Positions 1 through 11,895 are shown, counted from the stretch's first letter. The stretch: DNA of 24,275 nucleotides from Brevundimonas sp. UBA5866 (GCF_002432125.1 NZ_DJFS01000007.1:1-24275); one strand, 5' to 3'. The notes: a model not told the origin generated them from the sequence alone. A program made the numbers and translations.

Positions 1-57
1 TTCGCCGCCGTCACCAAGGCCGCCGAGACGCGACGCATCGCCAGCGTTCTGCCCTGA
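1..57 (+). CDS. 3' end of an unidentified gene (partial)
   Basis: The first 57 bases read without interruption in frame 1 as 18 codons ending in TGA (55-57), giving a peptide tail that ends RRIASVLP. The codons are GC-rich at third positions like the rest of the window, so this is plausibly the C-terminus of a gene entering from the left. Too little is present to name a family. The gene converges with the minus-strand gene ending at 110, and no clear intrinsic terminator is visible in the 52-base gap. Confidence 0.4.
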   Translation, partial: FAAVTKAAETRRIASVLP

Positions 58-109
58 GGGCACGTCCGGCCCATCCGGGGTTCAGGGGCGCACCGCCGCC
101 TTCGTCTGC

Positions 110-1081
110 CTAGCGCAGTTCCGCGGTGCGCCGCTTCAGGGATTGAACGGCGCGATCGATCCGGTCGCCAAAGGTGCGCGGCCGGCAACGGTCGCGGCGC
201 TCGACATCCGCGGCCCATTGCGACCACATGGCCGTCATCAGTACCGGATGGCGGTCATACTGGTGGATGATGGGGCTGATCGATCCATCAGGATTGTGGA
301 TCACCCCGTCCTGCAATCCCAGCTTCGCAGCGGGCACCATACCCAGTGTCGCCACGCGGCTGTGGTTGGGAAACACCCGCCCGTCCAGCAGGCCCAGATG
401 GACCGCCAGATTGCAGGTCGCCTGATCGGCACCGAATGCACCGCCCACCTCGGAGCGCGGTATGGCCCCCAGCATCAGGATCAAACGGCAGAACCGCATC
501 AAATCCTCGCGCGGGCCCAATACGGTACCGACGCAGATACAGGGCTGATCCGCTACCAGACTGGCCAACTGCTCGCCGCCGACGGCGCGGATATATTTCA
601 TATTGAAATCGTGCAGGGCCAATGGCGTTTCGCACTCCGCGAAAAACTCCAGACCCTCTGGTGCCGGTTCCAGCGGTGCACCCTGGAACACCACATCGCG
701 CACATCGGTCAAAAGGGCGTTTCGTACCCAAGGCCGCGCCCGCAACAGGGCGTCAAAACCGGCAAACCGGCAGACCACCGGATGCGGTGCCCAGCCACAC
801 CCCTCGACCTGCAGATCAGGCGGGTCGAGGGTTTCGATATCATAGCTGTGCAGAAAATCCCGAAGCTCGGGATTGGCGTCCACCACCAGGGCTACGGCCC
901 CGCTGTAATGTGAACGTAAAGATCGGACGAAGATGGCGACGTCGGCTGAATCATAGCCGGTAGCGTATCCCAGAACGAGATCCTGCGCGTCGCCCGCGAT
1001 AGCCGAGGTTGCCCCCCTCACCTTCGCGATCGCGGTTGCAAACCAGCCTAGATAGGCCGAGCGCACCGCATTTTTCGTCAT
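110..1081 (-). CDS. glycosyltransferase-like protein, translationally coupled to carA
   Basis: A 323-residue cytoplasmic-looking protein with no signal peptide. Residues 36-70 (LVLGYATGYDSADVAIFVRS and the following strand) look like the first beta-alpha unit of a GT-A type fold. TDVRDVVF at 125-132 resembles a metal/nucleotide-sugar binding D-x-R-D segment, and a C-terminal HQYDRHP resembles the conserved end seen in GT8-like proteins. These are resemblances only; donor and acceptor cannot be predicted. Its ATG (1079-1081) follows the carA stop TAA without any spacer, and GAGGG just upstream, inside the carA end, can act as ribosome binding site, so it is probably cotranscribed and coupled with carA. 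The gene is intact and ends in TAG at 110-112. A link to carbamoyl-phosphate metabolism is not implied by its sequence. Confidence 0.75.
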   Translation of the reverse strand: MTKNAVRSAYLGWFATAIAKVRGATSAIAGDAQDLVLGYATGYDSADVAIFVRSLRSHYSGAVALVVDANPELRDFLHSYDIETLDPPDLQVEGCGWAPHPVVCRFAGFDALLRARPWVRNALLTDVRDVVFQGAPLEPAPEGLEFFAECETPLALHDFNMKYIRAVGGEQLASLVADQPCICVGTVLGPREDLMRFCRLILMLGAIPRSEVGGAFGADQATCNLAVHLGLLDGRVFPNHSRVATLGMVPAAKLGLQDGVIHNPDGSISPIIHQYDRHPVLMTAMWSQWAADVERRDRCRPRTFGDRIDRAVQSLKRRTAELR

Positions 1082-2242
1082 TTACCCTCGCAATGAATCC
1101 GCAAAACGCTGGAACAGATACAGACTGTCCGTCGGCCCGGGAGAGGCCTCGGGGTGGTGTTGGACCGAGAACACCGGTTTGCCGGTTAATGCAATACCGC
1201 AGTTGGTGCCGTCGAACAGGCTGACGTGGGTTTCCTCCACGCCCTCCGGCAGGCTGGCCTGATCCACGGCAAAGCCGTGGTTCATCGATACGATCTCGAC
1301 CTTGCCGGTCGTCAGGTCCTTGACCGGGTGGTTCGCACCGTGGTGGCCCTGGTCCATCTTGATGGTCTTCGCCCCCACAGCGATGGCCAGCATCTGGTGA
1401 CCCAGGCAGATGCCCATGATCGGCTTGCCCGAAGCGATCAGCTTCTTGATTTCCGGCACGGCGTATTCGCCGGTCGCCGCCGGATCGCCCGGACCGTTCG
1501 ACAGGACGATGCCGTCCGGATTACGGGCCAGAATGTCCTCGGCCTTGGTATCGGCCGGAACGACGGTGATCTTGCAGCCGGTCGAGGCCAGGGCGCGCAG
1601 GATGTTGCGCTTCACGCCATAGTCGATGACCACGACGTTCTTGTCGGTGGCATCAACGCGCGGATAACCGGCCGGCCATTCCCACACGCCCTGATCCCAT
1701 TCGAAGGCCTGCAGGGTGGTGGCTTCCTTGGCGAGGTCCAGACCGACAAGGCCCTTCCACTCGCGGGCCTTGGCCACCAGGGCGTCGATGTCGAACTTGC
1801 CTTCAGGGTCGTGGGCGATGACCGCGTGCGGTGCGCCCTTGTCACGGATCAGTTGGGTCAGCACGCGTGTGTCCACACCGGCCAGCGCGACCACATTGCG
1901 GCTCTTCAGCCAGTTGTCGAAGTCACCGCCCGAACGCCAGTTGGCCGGATCGGTCGGCACGTCACGGAACACGGCACCGACGGCGGCCTTGCCTGCCACT
2001 TCGGTCACCTGCTCGACGTCTTCCACGTTCACACCGACATTGCCGACGTGCGGGAAGGTGAAGGCAAGGATCTGGCTCATGTAGGACGGATCGGTCAGGA
2101 TTTCCTGATAGCCGGTCATGGCCGTGTTGAACACGACCTCGCCCAGTGCCGAACCCGTGGCACCGGCACCGATGCCCGAAAGCACCGTACCGTCGGCCAG
2201 AACGAGAACACCCGTCGCACCAGAAAGAATCTGAGATGTCAT
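1082..2242 (-). CDS. carA: carbamoyl-phosphate synthase small subunit (glutaminase)
   Basis: CarA hydrolyses glutamine and passes ammonia to CarB, which makes carbamoyl phosphate for pyrimidines and arginine. The 386-residue length is normal. The N-terminal CarA domain contains the typical VVFNTAMTGYQEILTDPSY segment. The C-terminal class I glutamine amidotransferase domain has GICLGHQ with the nucleophile Cys279, preceded by LSNGPGDP, and ends with HHPEASPGP carrying the His and Glu of the triad. The start at 2242 (MTSQILSG) was chosen over an in-frame ATG at 2290 because TTAGGAG lies about 8 bases upstream of it and the extra 16 residues are atypical. An 86-base leader separates it from the permease gene; a weak TTGACC-N17-TAGTGA promoter (-35 at 2310-2315, -10 at 2287-2292) can be read there. 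The downstream glycosyltransferase-like gene begins at the stop codon. The partner carB is about 6 kb away and divergent. Confidence 0.97.
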   Translation of the reverse strand: MTSQILSGATGVLVLADGTVLSGIGAGATGSALGEVVFNTAMTGYQEILTDPSYMSQILAFTFPHVGNVGVNVEDVEQVTEVAGKAAVGAVFRDVPTDPANWRSGGDFDNWLKSRNVVALAGVDTRVLTQLIRDKGAPHAVIAHDPEGKFDIDALVAKAREWKGLVGLDLAKEATTLQAFEWDQGVWEWPAGYPRVDATDKNVVVIDYGVKRNILRALASTGCKITVVPADTKAEDILARNPDGIVLSNGPGDPAATGEYAVPEIKKLIASGKPIMGICLGHQMLAIAVGAKTIKMDQGHHGANHPVKDLTTGKVEIVSMNHGFAVDQASLPEGVEETHVSLFDGTNCGIALTGKPVFSVQHHPEASPGPTDSLYLFQRFADSLRG

Positions 2243-2298
2243 AGCGCGGGCTCCTAACGCATAATTTCGGCAGTCAAACGGCGCGGTCACTAAGAACT

Positions 2299-2323
2299 AT
2301 GGCGGGTCCGGTCAACCCGCCAT
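2299..2323 (-). terminator. GC-rich hairpin between permease gene and carA
   Basis: A perfect 9-bp inverted repeat (ATGGCGGGT at 2299-2307, ACCCGCCAT at 2315-2323) with a 7-base loop lies just after the permease stop on the minus strand. On that strand it is followed by AGTTCTTAG, so the U-tract is poor. It may be a weak terminator for the permease or an element in the carA leader; the sequence alone does not decide. Confidence 0.4.
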
Positions 2324-2328
2324 CTGTC

Positions 2329-3648
2329 TTATGCCGCATGGATATCGCTGGAAGTGACATTGCGATGACGCACCCAGCACCACGCAACCGACGTCACACC
2401 GAAGAAACCGAGGCTTGGCAGAACATAGTCACCCGCCGCCGCAATGACCGCAAAGAAGGAGAACATCAGACCGAAAACCCCGATCAGACGCCACAGCCAG
2501 CTGTCGGACACCGTCAGCAGCGACATCGAGCAAACCGCATACAGACACAGGGTCAGCACCGAGGTCACACCGATCAGCATCTCGAACTGTTTGCCAAGGC
2601 TGGGCTGCACACTGATCACCAGAAGCACGCTCATGATCGCGCCCATAGCCAGCGGGTTGGTCCACGGCGTCTTGCCTGCTACCGCGCCGCCGAACAAACG
2701 CGGCAGCCAGCCCTTCTCGGCTGCGGCACGCGCCGTCTCGCCCCCCGTCATTGTCCAGCCCACAATGGTGCCGCACGTCTTCACCACGGCACAGGCGGCC
2801 ACCAGACCGGCCACCGACGCGCCCATGACGCGGGCCACCAGATCGGCGAACGGGCTGGTCGATTCCGCCAGAACCCCGGCAGGGATCACCCCGAACACCG
2901 CCACACAGGCCAGCACATAGACCACAAAGGCGATCATGACGCCCGCCACCGAGGCACGTCCCACATCACGGCGCGCATCCTTGACGCGCGACGACAGCAC
3001 AGCCGCGCTCTCCACACCCAGGAAGGCCCAGAAGATAACCGCCAGCGAAGCCGGAACCGTCTTGGTCAGCGCCTCGCCCTGCGGGCTCCAGCTGGCCTTG
3101 AAGACCGAGGCGTCAAAGGCGATGGCCCCCGCGACGATGGCCAGCACGATCGGCACCAGACCGATCGCCAGGCTCACCGCCCCGAAGCGGGCAGCCGAGC
3201 GCGTGCCCATCGCATAGACCCCTGTGGTGATCCACAGCAGGCCGAGATTGGCCGCCGCGCCCCACATCGGCTCTCTCAGTACAGGAAAGAAGAAGGCCAG
3301 ATAGCCCACAGCCGCCACAGCCACGGCCACATTGCCGACCAGACAGGCCGCCCAATAGAACAGACCCGCCTGATAGCCGAGGAAACGCCCCATCCCCTGG
3401 GCGGCAAAATCGGCCAGACCATCCGCCTTGGGCATCAGGCGGCCCAACCCGCCGAACATCAACGCCAGCGTTACCGCGCCAAGGCCGCATACAATCCAGC
3501 CGATCAGGCTGGAGCTACCCGTAGGCGCGAGAGTGACCGGCAGGAGATAGACCCCCGAACCGATCATGTTTCCGGCGACCACCAGAGCGGCAACACCCCA
3601 ACCGAGGCGACGCTGACTATTGGTCGAAATGGCATCGATCTGACTCAT
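2329..3648 (-). CDS. APC-family amino-acid permease, AdiC/PotE-like antiporter
   Basis: A 439-residue inner-membrane protein with about twelve hydrophobic segments, the usual architecture of APC-superfamily basic amino-acid/polyamine antiporters. The substrate-binding GNMIGSGVYLLP in TM1 (residues 26-37), FWAFLGVESAAV in TM6 and VGWTMTGGETARAA in TM8 closely match E. coli AdiC (GNIMGSGVFLLP, LWSFIGVESASV, GGWTLLAGQTAKAA), including the Trp equivalent to AdiC Trp293. Arginine/agmatine or a related exchange is a family-based guess; no arginine decarboxylase or deiminase gene is nearby. The start at 3648 (MSQID) was preferred because GGAAG lies just upstream, although an ATG four codons earlier (3660) is possible. 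It is divergent from the HAD gene across 77 bases and sits upstream of carA on the same strand. Confidence 0.88.
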   Translation of the reverse strand: MSQIDAISTNSQRRLGWGVAALVVAGNMIGSGVYLLPVTLAPTGSSSLIGWIVCGLGAVTLALMFGGLGRLMPKADGLADFAAQGMGRFLGYQAGLFYWAACLVGNVAVAVAAVGYLAFFFPVLREPMWGAAANLGLLWITTGVYAMGTRSAARFGAVSLAIGLVPIVLAIVAGAIAFDASVFKASWSPQGEALTKTVPASLAVIFWAFLGVESAAVLSSRVKDARRDVGRASVAGVMIAFVVYVLACVAVFGVIPAGVLAESTSPFADLVARVMGASVAGLVAACAVVKTCGTIVGWTMTGGETARAAAEKGWLPRLFGGAVAGKTPWTNPLAMGAIMSVLLVISVQPSLGKQFEMLIGVTSVLTLCLYAVCSMSLLTVSDSWLWRLIGVFGLMFSFFAVIAAAGDYVLPSLGFFGVTSVAWCWVRHRNVTSSDIHAA

Positions 3649-3725
3649 GTCTTCCGCCATAAACCGAAAAATCTTTGACGTCGCGCCTGACGTGCATCGA
3701 ACAGTTGTCCCTACCGGAGTTCCCA

Positions 3726-4421
3726 ATGCCCATCGCCAATGTCTGCCTCGATGCCGATGACACGCTCTGGCACAACGAGACGATCTTCCGTCTCAGCCAG
3801 AAACGTTTCGTGGAGCTGCTGTCGGATCACGCTGACGAGCCGGTCATGATGGACCGCTTGGCCATGATCGAGCGCCGCAACCTTCGGATGTACGGTTACG
3901 GGGTAAAGGGCTTCACCCTGTCGATGATCGAAACGGCGATGGAGCTGTGCGACGGTTCCGCCCCGCCCCACATCGTACGCGAAATCCTGGCGGCGGGCCG
4001 CGAAATGCTGAACCACCCGGTCGAGCCCCTGCCCGGTGTCGACGAGGCGATCAACGAACTCGCCTCACGTTACCGCCTCATTTTGATCACCAAGGGCGAT
4101 CTGATCGATCAGGAACGGAAATTGGCAGCTTCTGGCCTTGGCGAACACTTTTCTGCCGTTGAGATCGTCTCGGAGAAGGACCGCGGCACCTATGACCGCA
4201 TCTTCAAACGCCACGGCCTGCGTCCCGAACAAACGGTCATGGCGGGCAATTCCATGAAGTCCGATGTCATCCCGCCCATCGAGGCCGGCGCATGGGGCGT
4301 CCACATTCCCTACCATATTACATGGGCCCACGAGCTGGCTGACGCCCCCGAGGGACACCCCCGCTACGTCACCCTCAGCCACATCAACGAACTGCCTGAC
4401 TGGGTCGCCCACATCCGCTGA
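3726..4421 (+). CDS. HAD-superfamily hydrolase (phosphatase, YjjG-like)
   Basis: A 231-residue soluble protein with all four HAD motifs. Motif I is LDADDTLW, with nucleophile Asp9 and acid/base Asp11; motif II is LITKGD; motif III is the lysine of SEKDRGTY; motif IV is AGNSMKSDV. The helical insertion after motif I is the C1 cap of subfamily I, which suggests a small phosphorylated substrate such as a nucleotide or sugar phosphate. Specificity cannot be read from sequence. The start at 3726 was chosen because CGGAG lies about 7 bases before it and the protein then begins immediately before the first strand, as is usual in the family; an in-frame ATG 51 bases upstream has no such site. A 13-bp perfect inverted repeat follows the stop codon. 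Confidence 0.9.
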   Translation: MPIANVCLDADDTLWHNETIFRLSQKRFVELLSDHADEPVMMDRLAMIERRNLRMYGYGVKGFTLSMIETAMELCDGSAPPHIVREILAAGREMLNHPVEPLPGVDEAINELASRYRLILITKGDLIDQERKLAASGLGEHFSAVEIVSEKDRGTYDRIFKRHGLRPEQTVMAGNSMKSDVIPPIEAGAWGVHIPYHITWAHELADAPEGHPRYVTLSHINELPDWVAHIR

Positions 4422-4430
4422 ATTCCACTG

Positions 4431-4464
4431 ATGGCCAAGCTTGGTCCAGATCAAGCTTGGCCAT
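4431..4464 (+). terminator. 13-bp perfect inverted repeat after the HAD gene
   Basis: ATGGCCAAGCTTG (4431-4443) and CAAGCTTGGCCAT (4452-4464) are perfect reverse complements with an 8-base loop, 9 bases after the HAD stop codon. No run of T follows on either strand, so it may be a factor-dependent terminator, an mRNA 3'-end stabiliser or a DNA site rather than a classical intrinsic terminator. The core AAGCTTG occurs again at 4588-4594. Confidence 0.5.
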
Positions 4465-4514
4465 TCATACTAACCAACCCTTAGCGGTACAGGTTTGCCC
4501 CATTTCGGTCATAA

Positions 4515-4529
4515 ACAGAACTTTTCTGT
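4515..4529. promoter_or_regulatory. small palindrome upstream of the TonB-dependent receptor gene
   Basis: ACAGAA and TTCTGT form a perfect 6-bp dyad around CTT in the AT-richer 249-base region between the HAD and receptor genes. Its place upstream of a highly codon-biased receptor gene fits an operator, but no regulator is encoded next to it and no promoter pair could be fixed. A TTGACC at 4593-4598 is a possible -35 without a clear -10. Confidence 0.25.
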
Positions 4530-4670
4530 CACATCAGAGCAACAATAAGGACGCCTAGGGCCTTTTTCGACACATTTATGAAACGGCTAAGCTTGACCTA
4601 AGTCTGACATCAAAAGCCTTTGGGGAACCTAAGTTCGACTTGCGTCGGTATCCCAAGAGGCATTCCCCCA

Positions 4671-7600
4671 ATGCGTATTACTCGCCCAACTCTTCTGGCC
4701 AGCACCATTCTCGCTGGCGCGCTTGCCGCCACGGGTGCAACCGCCCAAACCGCCCAACAGCCTTCGCCAACGACCGGCGAACAAGCCTCGGACCTCGGCG
4801 AGATCGTCGTTACCGGTTCGCGTATCCGTCGTAATGCGGCCAATGCCCCGACGCCGATCATCCAGGTTACTCAGGAAGAGATCCTGTCGACCGGCCAGAC
4901 CAGCGTCATCGACTACCTCGCCACCATCCCGGCCCTGTCGAACTCGCAGGTTCCGTCCGACACCACCGGCTCGTCGCTGAACACCGGCGGTCTGTCGCTA
5001 GCCAACCTCCGCTCGCTGGGTGCCAACCGCACCCTGACCCTCGTTGACGGTCGCCGCCACGTCGGCTCGTCGGGCGGCGAGCTGTCGGTCGATATCGACT
5101 CCATCCCGCGTCTGCTGATCCAGAACGTCGAGATCATTACCGGCGGTGCCTCGTCGGTTTACGGCGCCGACGCCGTCTCGGGCGTGCTGAACTTCATCCT
5201 GAAAAAGGATTTCGAAGGTCTGGAGATCGACGCCAACTACGGCCAGATCAACGACAACGGCGAAGCCACCCGCCGCGTCTCGGTGCTGGCCGGCAAGAAT
5301 TTCTTCGATGACCGTCTGAACATCTACGGCCACGCCGAATACGAGAAGATCGACGAAGTCCAGTCGCTGGACATCGACTGGATCCGTCGCGGCCCGATCC
5401 GTCTGGGCATCGACGCCGACCCGACCACCGCCCCGTATGACGGCCTGCTGGACGCGGGCGTGTTCTACGGCGTGAACCGTCTGGACATCCTGCCCTGGGG
5501 TCAGACCACCCTGGCCAACCTGCAGCGTCCGTCGGACCTGACCAACCCGAACGTTCCGTACCAGAACTGCTTCTCGGGCGGCGGCTTCAGCTATGCCGCA
5601 AACTGCTACGGCATCACCCCGGGCAAGACCTTCGTTTACAACGGCGGCAACGGTCGCCTGGCCAATTTCGGCCAGCGCGTGGGCAACACCGGCATCAACC
5701 GTCCGTACAACATCGGCGGCGACGGCATGCCGCTGGGTGAAGTGGCCGGCTACAGCCGTATTCCGGAGTCGGAATCCCAGCGTTACCAGGTCGGCGTCAA
5801 CTATCGCGTCACCGACGAGATCAACTTCCACGCCTCGGCCAAATATGTGACCGAGGAAACCTACATGCGCGGTCAGCCGACCTTCTTCGATATCGACCTC
5901 GATAACGATTCCTATGCGGCTGACGACACCAACTCGATCTGGGCCACCTCGGCCTTCGACCTGCGCTGGGACGACAACGCCTTCCTGCCGCAGAACGTCC
6001 GCGACGCCATCGCTGCCAACCGCATCGACATCTACGCCCCGCCGACCGCGGACGCGCCGGGCGAGCTGCTGGAATCGCGCGCCCTGCCGATCGCCCGCCA
6101 CTCGCTGTTCGGCCCGGACCGCTCGCAGACCAACACCCGTGACCTGCAACGTTACGTCATCGGCTTCAACGGCGACCACGGTGGCCGCGGCTTCATGAAG
6201 TCGTTCGGCTGGGACATCGGCTACACCTACGGCAAGGTCGAGATCGAGAACATCGAACGCGGCGTTGACGTGCAGCGCATGGCCTTGGCCGCCGATGCCG
6301 TGGTCGACACCGCCGGCATCATGGGCACCCCGGGTGCCATCGTCTGCCGCTCCAGCCTGCTGAACGCCCAGGGCCTGCCGGTCGCCGACAAGGTTCGTGG
6401 CGGTGATCTGAACGACACCGAATACGGCCGCCAGTCGCTGGCGGAATGTGCCCCGCTGAACGTGTTCGGCGCAGGCAACCAGTCTGCCGAAGCGCTCCAG
6501 TATGTAGACGCCTTCGTCCGCGTCGAGGAAATGAACGAGCAACACCAGGCCATCGCCTCGATGAACACCGAGCTGTGGGACCTGTGGGGTGCCGGTAACC
6601 TCGGCCTCGCCCTGGGTGGGGAATGGCGCAAGGAAACCACCTCGGCGATCGGCCGCTCGGCCTCGGCCGGCGACCGTCTGCTGTTCCTGAACACCGGCGA
6701 GGACTTCCCCGAAGTCTCCTACGAGTCGAAGGAACTTTTCGCCGAACTGTCGATCCCGCTGTTCCGTGACAGCAAGCTGGGCGAATACGCCGAACTCAGC
6801 GGCTCGTACCGCTGGGCCGACTATTCGACCGTCGGCAATGTCGACGTCTATGGCGTGAACCTGGTCTATCGTCCGATCCCGGACATCACCTTCAAGACCT
6901 CGTTCAACACCTCGGTACGCGTGCCGAACCTGGGCGAAAACTTCTCGCCGTACGGCCAGACCTTCGCCAACAACTTCGCCGACCCCTGCGCCACCGCCAA
7001 CATTGCCGCGGTTGACGATCAGCAAGTGAAGGCGAACCGCATCAAGAACTGTACGGCTCTGGCAGCCGAACAGGGCCTGAGCTTCGACTTTGCCGGTGCC
7101 ACCGCCACCAACACCGACGACTTCCGTCCGAACTATACCTCGGGCATCGCCGGTGTGTCGGGCGGCAACCCGAACCTTCGCCCGGAAGAGTCGGAATCCT
7201 TCACCTTCTCGACCGTGTTCCAGCCGCGCTTCGTGCCGGGCCTGACCCTGTCGCTGGATTACTATGACATCCGCATCGACCAGGTCATCGCCTCGGTCAC
7301 GGCCGCCGGTATCGCTGCCAACTGCGTCAGCGGTGCGGAACTGAACCCGGATGCCTGCGGATCCATCTTCCGCAACAACCCGGACATTCCGTTCGGCATG
7401 GGTGCCCCCTCGGGTGATCCGATCGGTGGCTTCATCCAGCGTTCGTTCAACTATGCAGCGCTGGAAACCCGCGGTCTCGACTTCGGTGCAGCCTACAGCT
7501 GGGACATGGCCGACTGGGGCCGTGACTGGGGTCGCTTCGACTACCGCCTGAACGGTTCGTGGCTGATCGAGCAGAAGAACTTCCTGAACGAAGCTGATCC

Positions 7601-7973
7601 GACCGACTACACCGAGCTGGCCGGCAGCGTCTTCTATCCGCGGGTTCGTCTGACCTCGTCGCTGACCTGGCGTCCGAACGATGTCTGGAACATCAACTGG
7701 ACCGCCGACTGGCAGACCAGCCAGAACATCGTCCGCTCGCGTGACTTCATCAACAATGCCGACAGCCGTCTGGGCGACCAGCTGGATACCGGCAACTTCA
7801 CCCGTCACGACATCACCGTGCGCTACCGCGTGCGTGATGACCTGACCCTGCGCGCCGGTGTGGTGAACGTGTTCGATGCCGAACAACGCGACATCCTGGG
7901 CACCACCATCAACGCCAACTTCGACCCGTACGGCCGCCGCTTCTTCGTCGGCCTGAACTTCAGACCGTTCTAA
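4671..7973 (+). CDS. TonB-dependent outer-membrane receptor
   Basis: An 1100-residue outer-membrane receptor for active uptake of an unknown ligand through the TonB-ExbB-ExbD system. It begins with a cleavable signal peptide (hydrophobic core LLASTILAGALAATGA, likely cut after ATA near residue 25). A TonB-box-like DLGEIVVTGSRI lies at 41-52, followed by a plug domain that includes TLVDGRRHV and SVYGADAVSGVLNFIL. The beta-barrel contains the family motif GGNPNLRPEESE near residue 831 and ends in FVGLNFRPF with a terminal Phe. The paired cysteines in several loops are not unusual for large receptors. The start at 4671 was chosen because AAGAGG lies about 10 bases upstream and a signal peptide follows; an ATG 51 bases earlier would bury it. 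Very uniform codon use suggests high expression. It is monocistronic, with a strong terminator after it. No siderophore or sugar genes nearby reveal the substrate. Confidence 0.93.
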   Translation: MRITRPTLLASTILAGALAATGATAQTAQQPSPTTGEQASDLGEIVVTGSRIRRNAANAPTPIIQVTQEEILSTGQTSVIDYLATIPALSNSQVPSDTTGSSLNTGGLSLANLRSLGANRTLTLVDGRRHVGSSGGELSVDIDSIPRLLIQNVEIITGGASSVYGADAVSGVLNFILKKDFEGLEIDANYGQINDNGEATRRVSVLAGKNFFDDRLNIYGHAEYEKIDEVQSLDIDWIRRGPIRLGIDADPTTAPYDGLLDAGVFYGVNRLDILPWGQTTLANLQRPSDLTNPNVPYQNCFSGGGFSYAANCYGITPGKTFVYNGGNGRLANFGQRVGNTGINRPYNIGGDGMPLGEVAGYSRIPESESQRYQVGVNYRVTDEINFHASAKYVTEETYMRGQPTFFDIDLDNDSYAADDTNSIWATSAFDLRWDDNAFLPQNVRDAIAANRIDIYAPPTADAPGELLESRALPIARHSLFGPDRSQTNTRDLQRYVIGFNGDHGGRGFMKSFGWDIGYTYGKVEIENIERGVDVQRMALAADAVVDTAGIMGTPGAIVCRSSLLNAQGLPVADKVRGGDLNDTEYGRQSLAECAPLNVFGAGNQSAEALQYVDAFVRVEEMNEQHQAIASMNTELWDLWGAGNLGLALGGEWRKETTSAIGRSASAGDRLLFLNTGEDFPEVSYESKELFAELSIPLFRDSKLGEYAELSGSYRWADYSTVGNVDVYGVNLVYRPIPDITFKTSFNTSVRVPNLGENFSPYGQTFANNFADPCATANIAAVDDQQVKANRIKNCTALAAEQGLSFDFAGATATNTDDFRPNYTSGIAGVSGGNPNLRPEESESFTFSTVFQPRFVPGLTLSLDYYDIRIDQVIASVTAAGIAANCVSGAELNPDACGSIFRNNPDIPFGMGAPSGDPIGGFIQRSFNYAALETRGLDFGAAYSWDMADWGRDWGRFDYRLNGSWLIEQKNFLNEADPTDYTELAGSVFYPRVRLTSSLTWRPNDVWNINWTADWQTSQNIVRSRDFINNADSRLGDQLDTGNFTRHDITVRYRVRDDLTLRAGVVNVFDAEQRDILGTTINANFDPYGRRFFVGLNFRPF

Positions 7974-8002
7974 TCCCCGGACTTGTAAAGTCCCACTTCC
8001 AA

Positions 8003-8035
8003 GGCGGTCCCCTCGCGGGGGCCGCCTTTCTTTTT
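8003..8035 (+). terminator. intrinsic terminator of the receptor gene
   Basis: GGCGGTCCCC (8003-8012) pairs with GGGGGCCGCC (8017-8026) across the loop TCGC, with one G-U pair, and is followed by TTTCTTTTT (8027-8035). It begins 29 bases after the receptor stop codon. Confidence 0.93.
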
Positions 8036-8268
8036 GGTCCGTCCGAGGTTGCGGATGGCCATGCTCGATGACCCCGCCTCGTTCATTGGTCGTGTTTTCC
8101 CCGTTTGGTTACGCATTGCCCCTTGCCGTCAGGGTCCGGCGTCTCTAAACGGGCCGCTTAACCGACAACCCAAACGGACCGGCCCGCGAGGTAACTCGTG
8201 TGTCCGTCTTTTCGTGCGCGTGGAGAACTTCGCTGTACTCGGATCAAAGCCATGAGGAAAAGGACGCT

Positions 8269-8544
8269 ATGGTGCGCGCCGCTCTCGCCGAGAAAGGCGA
8301 CAGCGGGATCACGCCACGCCATACCCTGTTCTATTTCTATGGCGACGAGGACATGCACGGCGATCTGTGCGAAGTCGCACGACGCGCCGGGTTTCTGACG
8401 CGGGGCCAGGGCGATATGACCGTCCTGGAAACAACCATGCCGGTCGACGAGGCGTCTTTCGCGCCTGTGTCGGCCATGATGCAATCCTGGGCCGCGGCCT
8501 TCCAGCTCGACTACGAGGGCTGGGAGTGCGTGGTCGTGAACTGA
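8269..8544 (+). CDS. RraB-like protein (putative ribonuclease E regulator domain)
   Basis: A 91-residue acidic protein. RHTLFYFYGDED at 17-28, a middle segment reading GFLTRGQGDMTVLETTMPVD, and DYEGWECVV at 81-89 follow the pattern of the RraB family, which in E. coli inhibits RNase E. Here the usual DGWG signature is replaced by EGWE, so the family assignment is likely but activity on RNase E is not shown. The start at 8269 was chosen because AAGGA lies about 5 bases upstream and the protein then starts at the family's usual distance from the first strand. A GTG at 8200 with GAGG upstream is the alternative and would add 23 residues. The stop is 10 bases before the carB start, so the two probably share a transcript. 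A weak TTGCCG-N15-TCTAAA lies at 8123-8149. Confidence 0.72.
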   Translation: MVRAALAEKGDSGITPRHTLFYFYGDEDMHGDLCEVARRAGFLTRGQGDMTVLETTMPVDEASFAPVSAMMQSWAAAFQLDYEGWECVVVN

Positions 8545-8554
8545 GTAGACGCCG

Positions 8555-11850
<3,296 letters not shown>

Positions 11851-11854
<4 letters not shown>

Positions 11855-11895
11855 GAAAAACCCCCGATGGCGAGGCCATCGGGGGTTTTTCTTAG
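11851..11895. terminator. 21-bp perfect bidirectional terminator overlapping the carB stop codon
   Basis: Arms 11851-11871 and 11875-11895 are perfect reverse complements with a 3-base loop GAG. The GC core CCCCCGATGGC is flanked by A5 on the left and T5 on the right, so it can stop transcription from either strand. The TAA stop of carB (11852-11854) lies inside the left arm. Confidence 0.95.

Noticed and set aside
1226..2257. A 343-codon open frame antisense to carA
   Set aside because: Shadow of carA codon use; no motif, no ribosome binding site.
2299..3678. A 459-codon open frame antisense to the permease
   Set aside because: The product is His/Arg/Gln-rich without hydrophobic core, a known signature of the reverse strand of membrane protein genes.
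3676..3693. Direct repeat TGACGT-N6-TGACGT between the permease and HAD genes
   Set aside because: Two six-base matches are weak, no promoter element aligns with them, and no regulator is near.
4998..7886. A 962-codon open frame antisense to the TonB receptor gene
   Set aside because: Same codon-bias shadow; composition is Val/Asp/Gly-rich without any domain, and the sense gene is certain.
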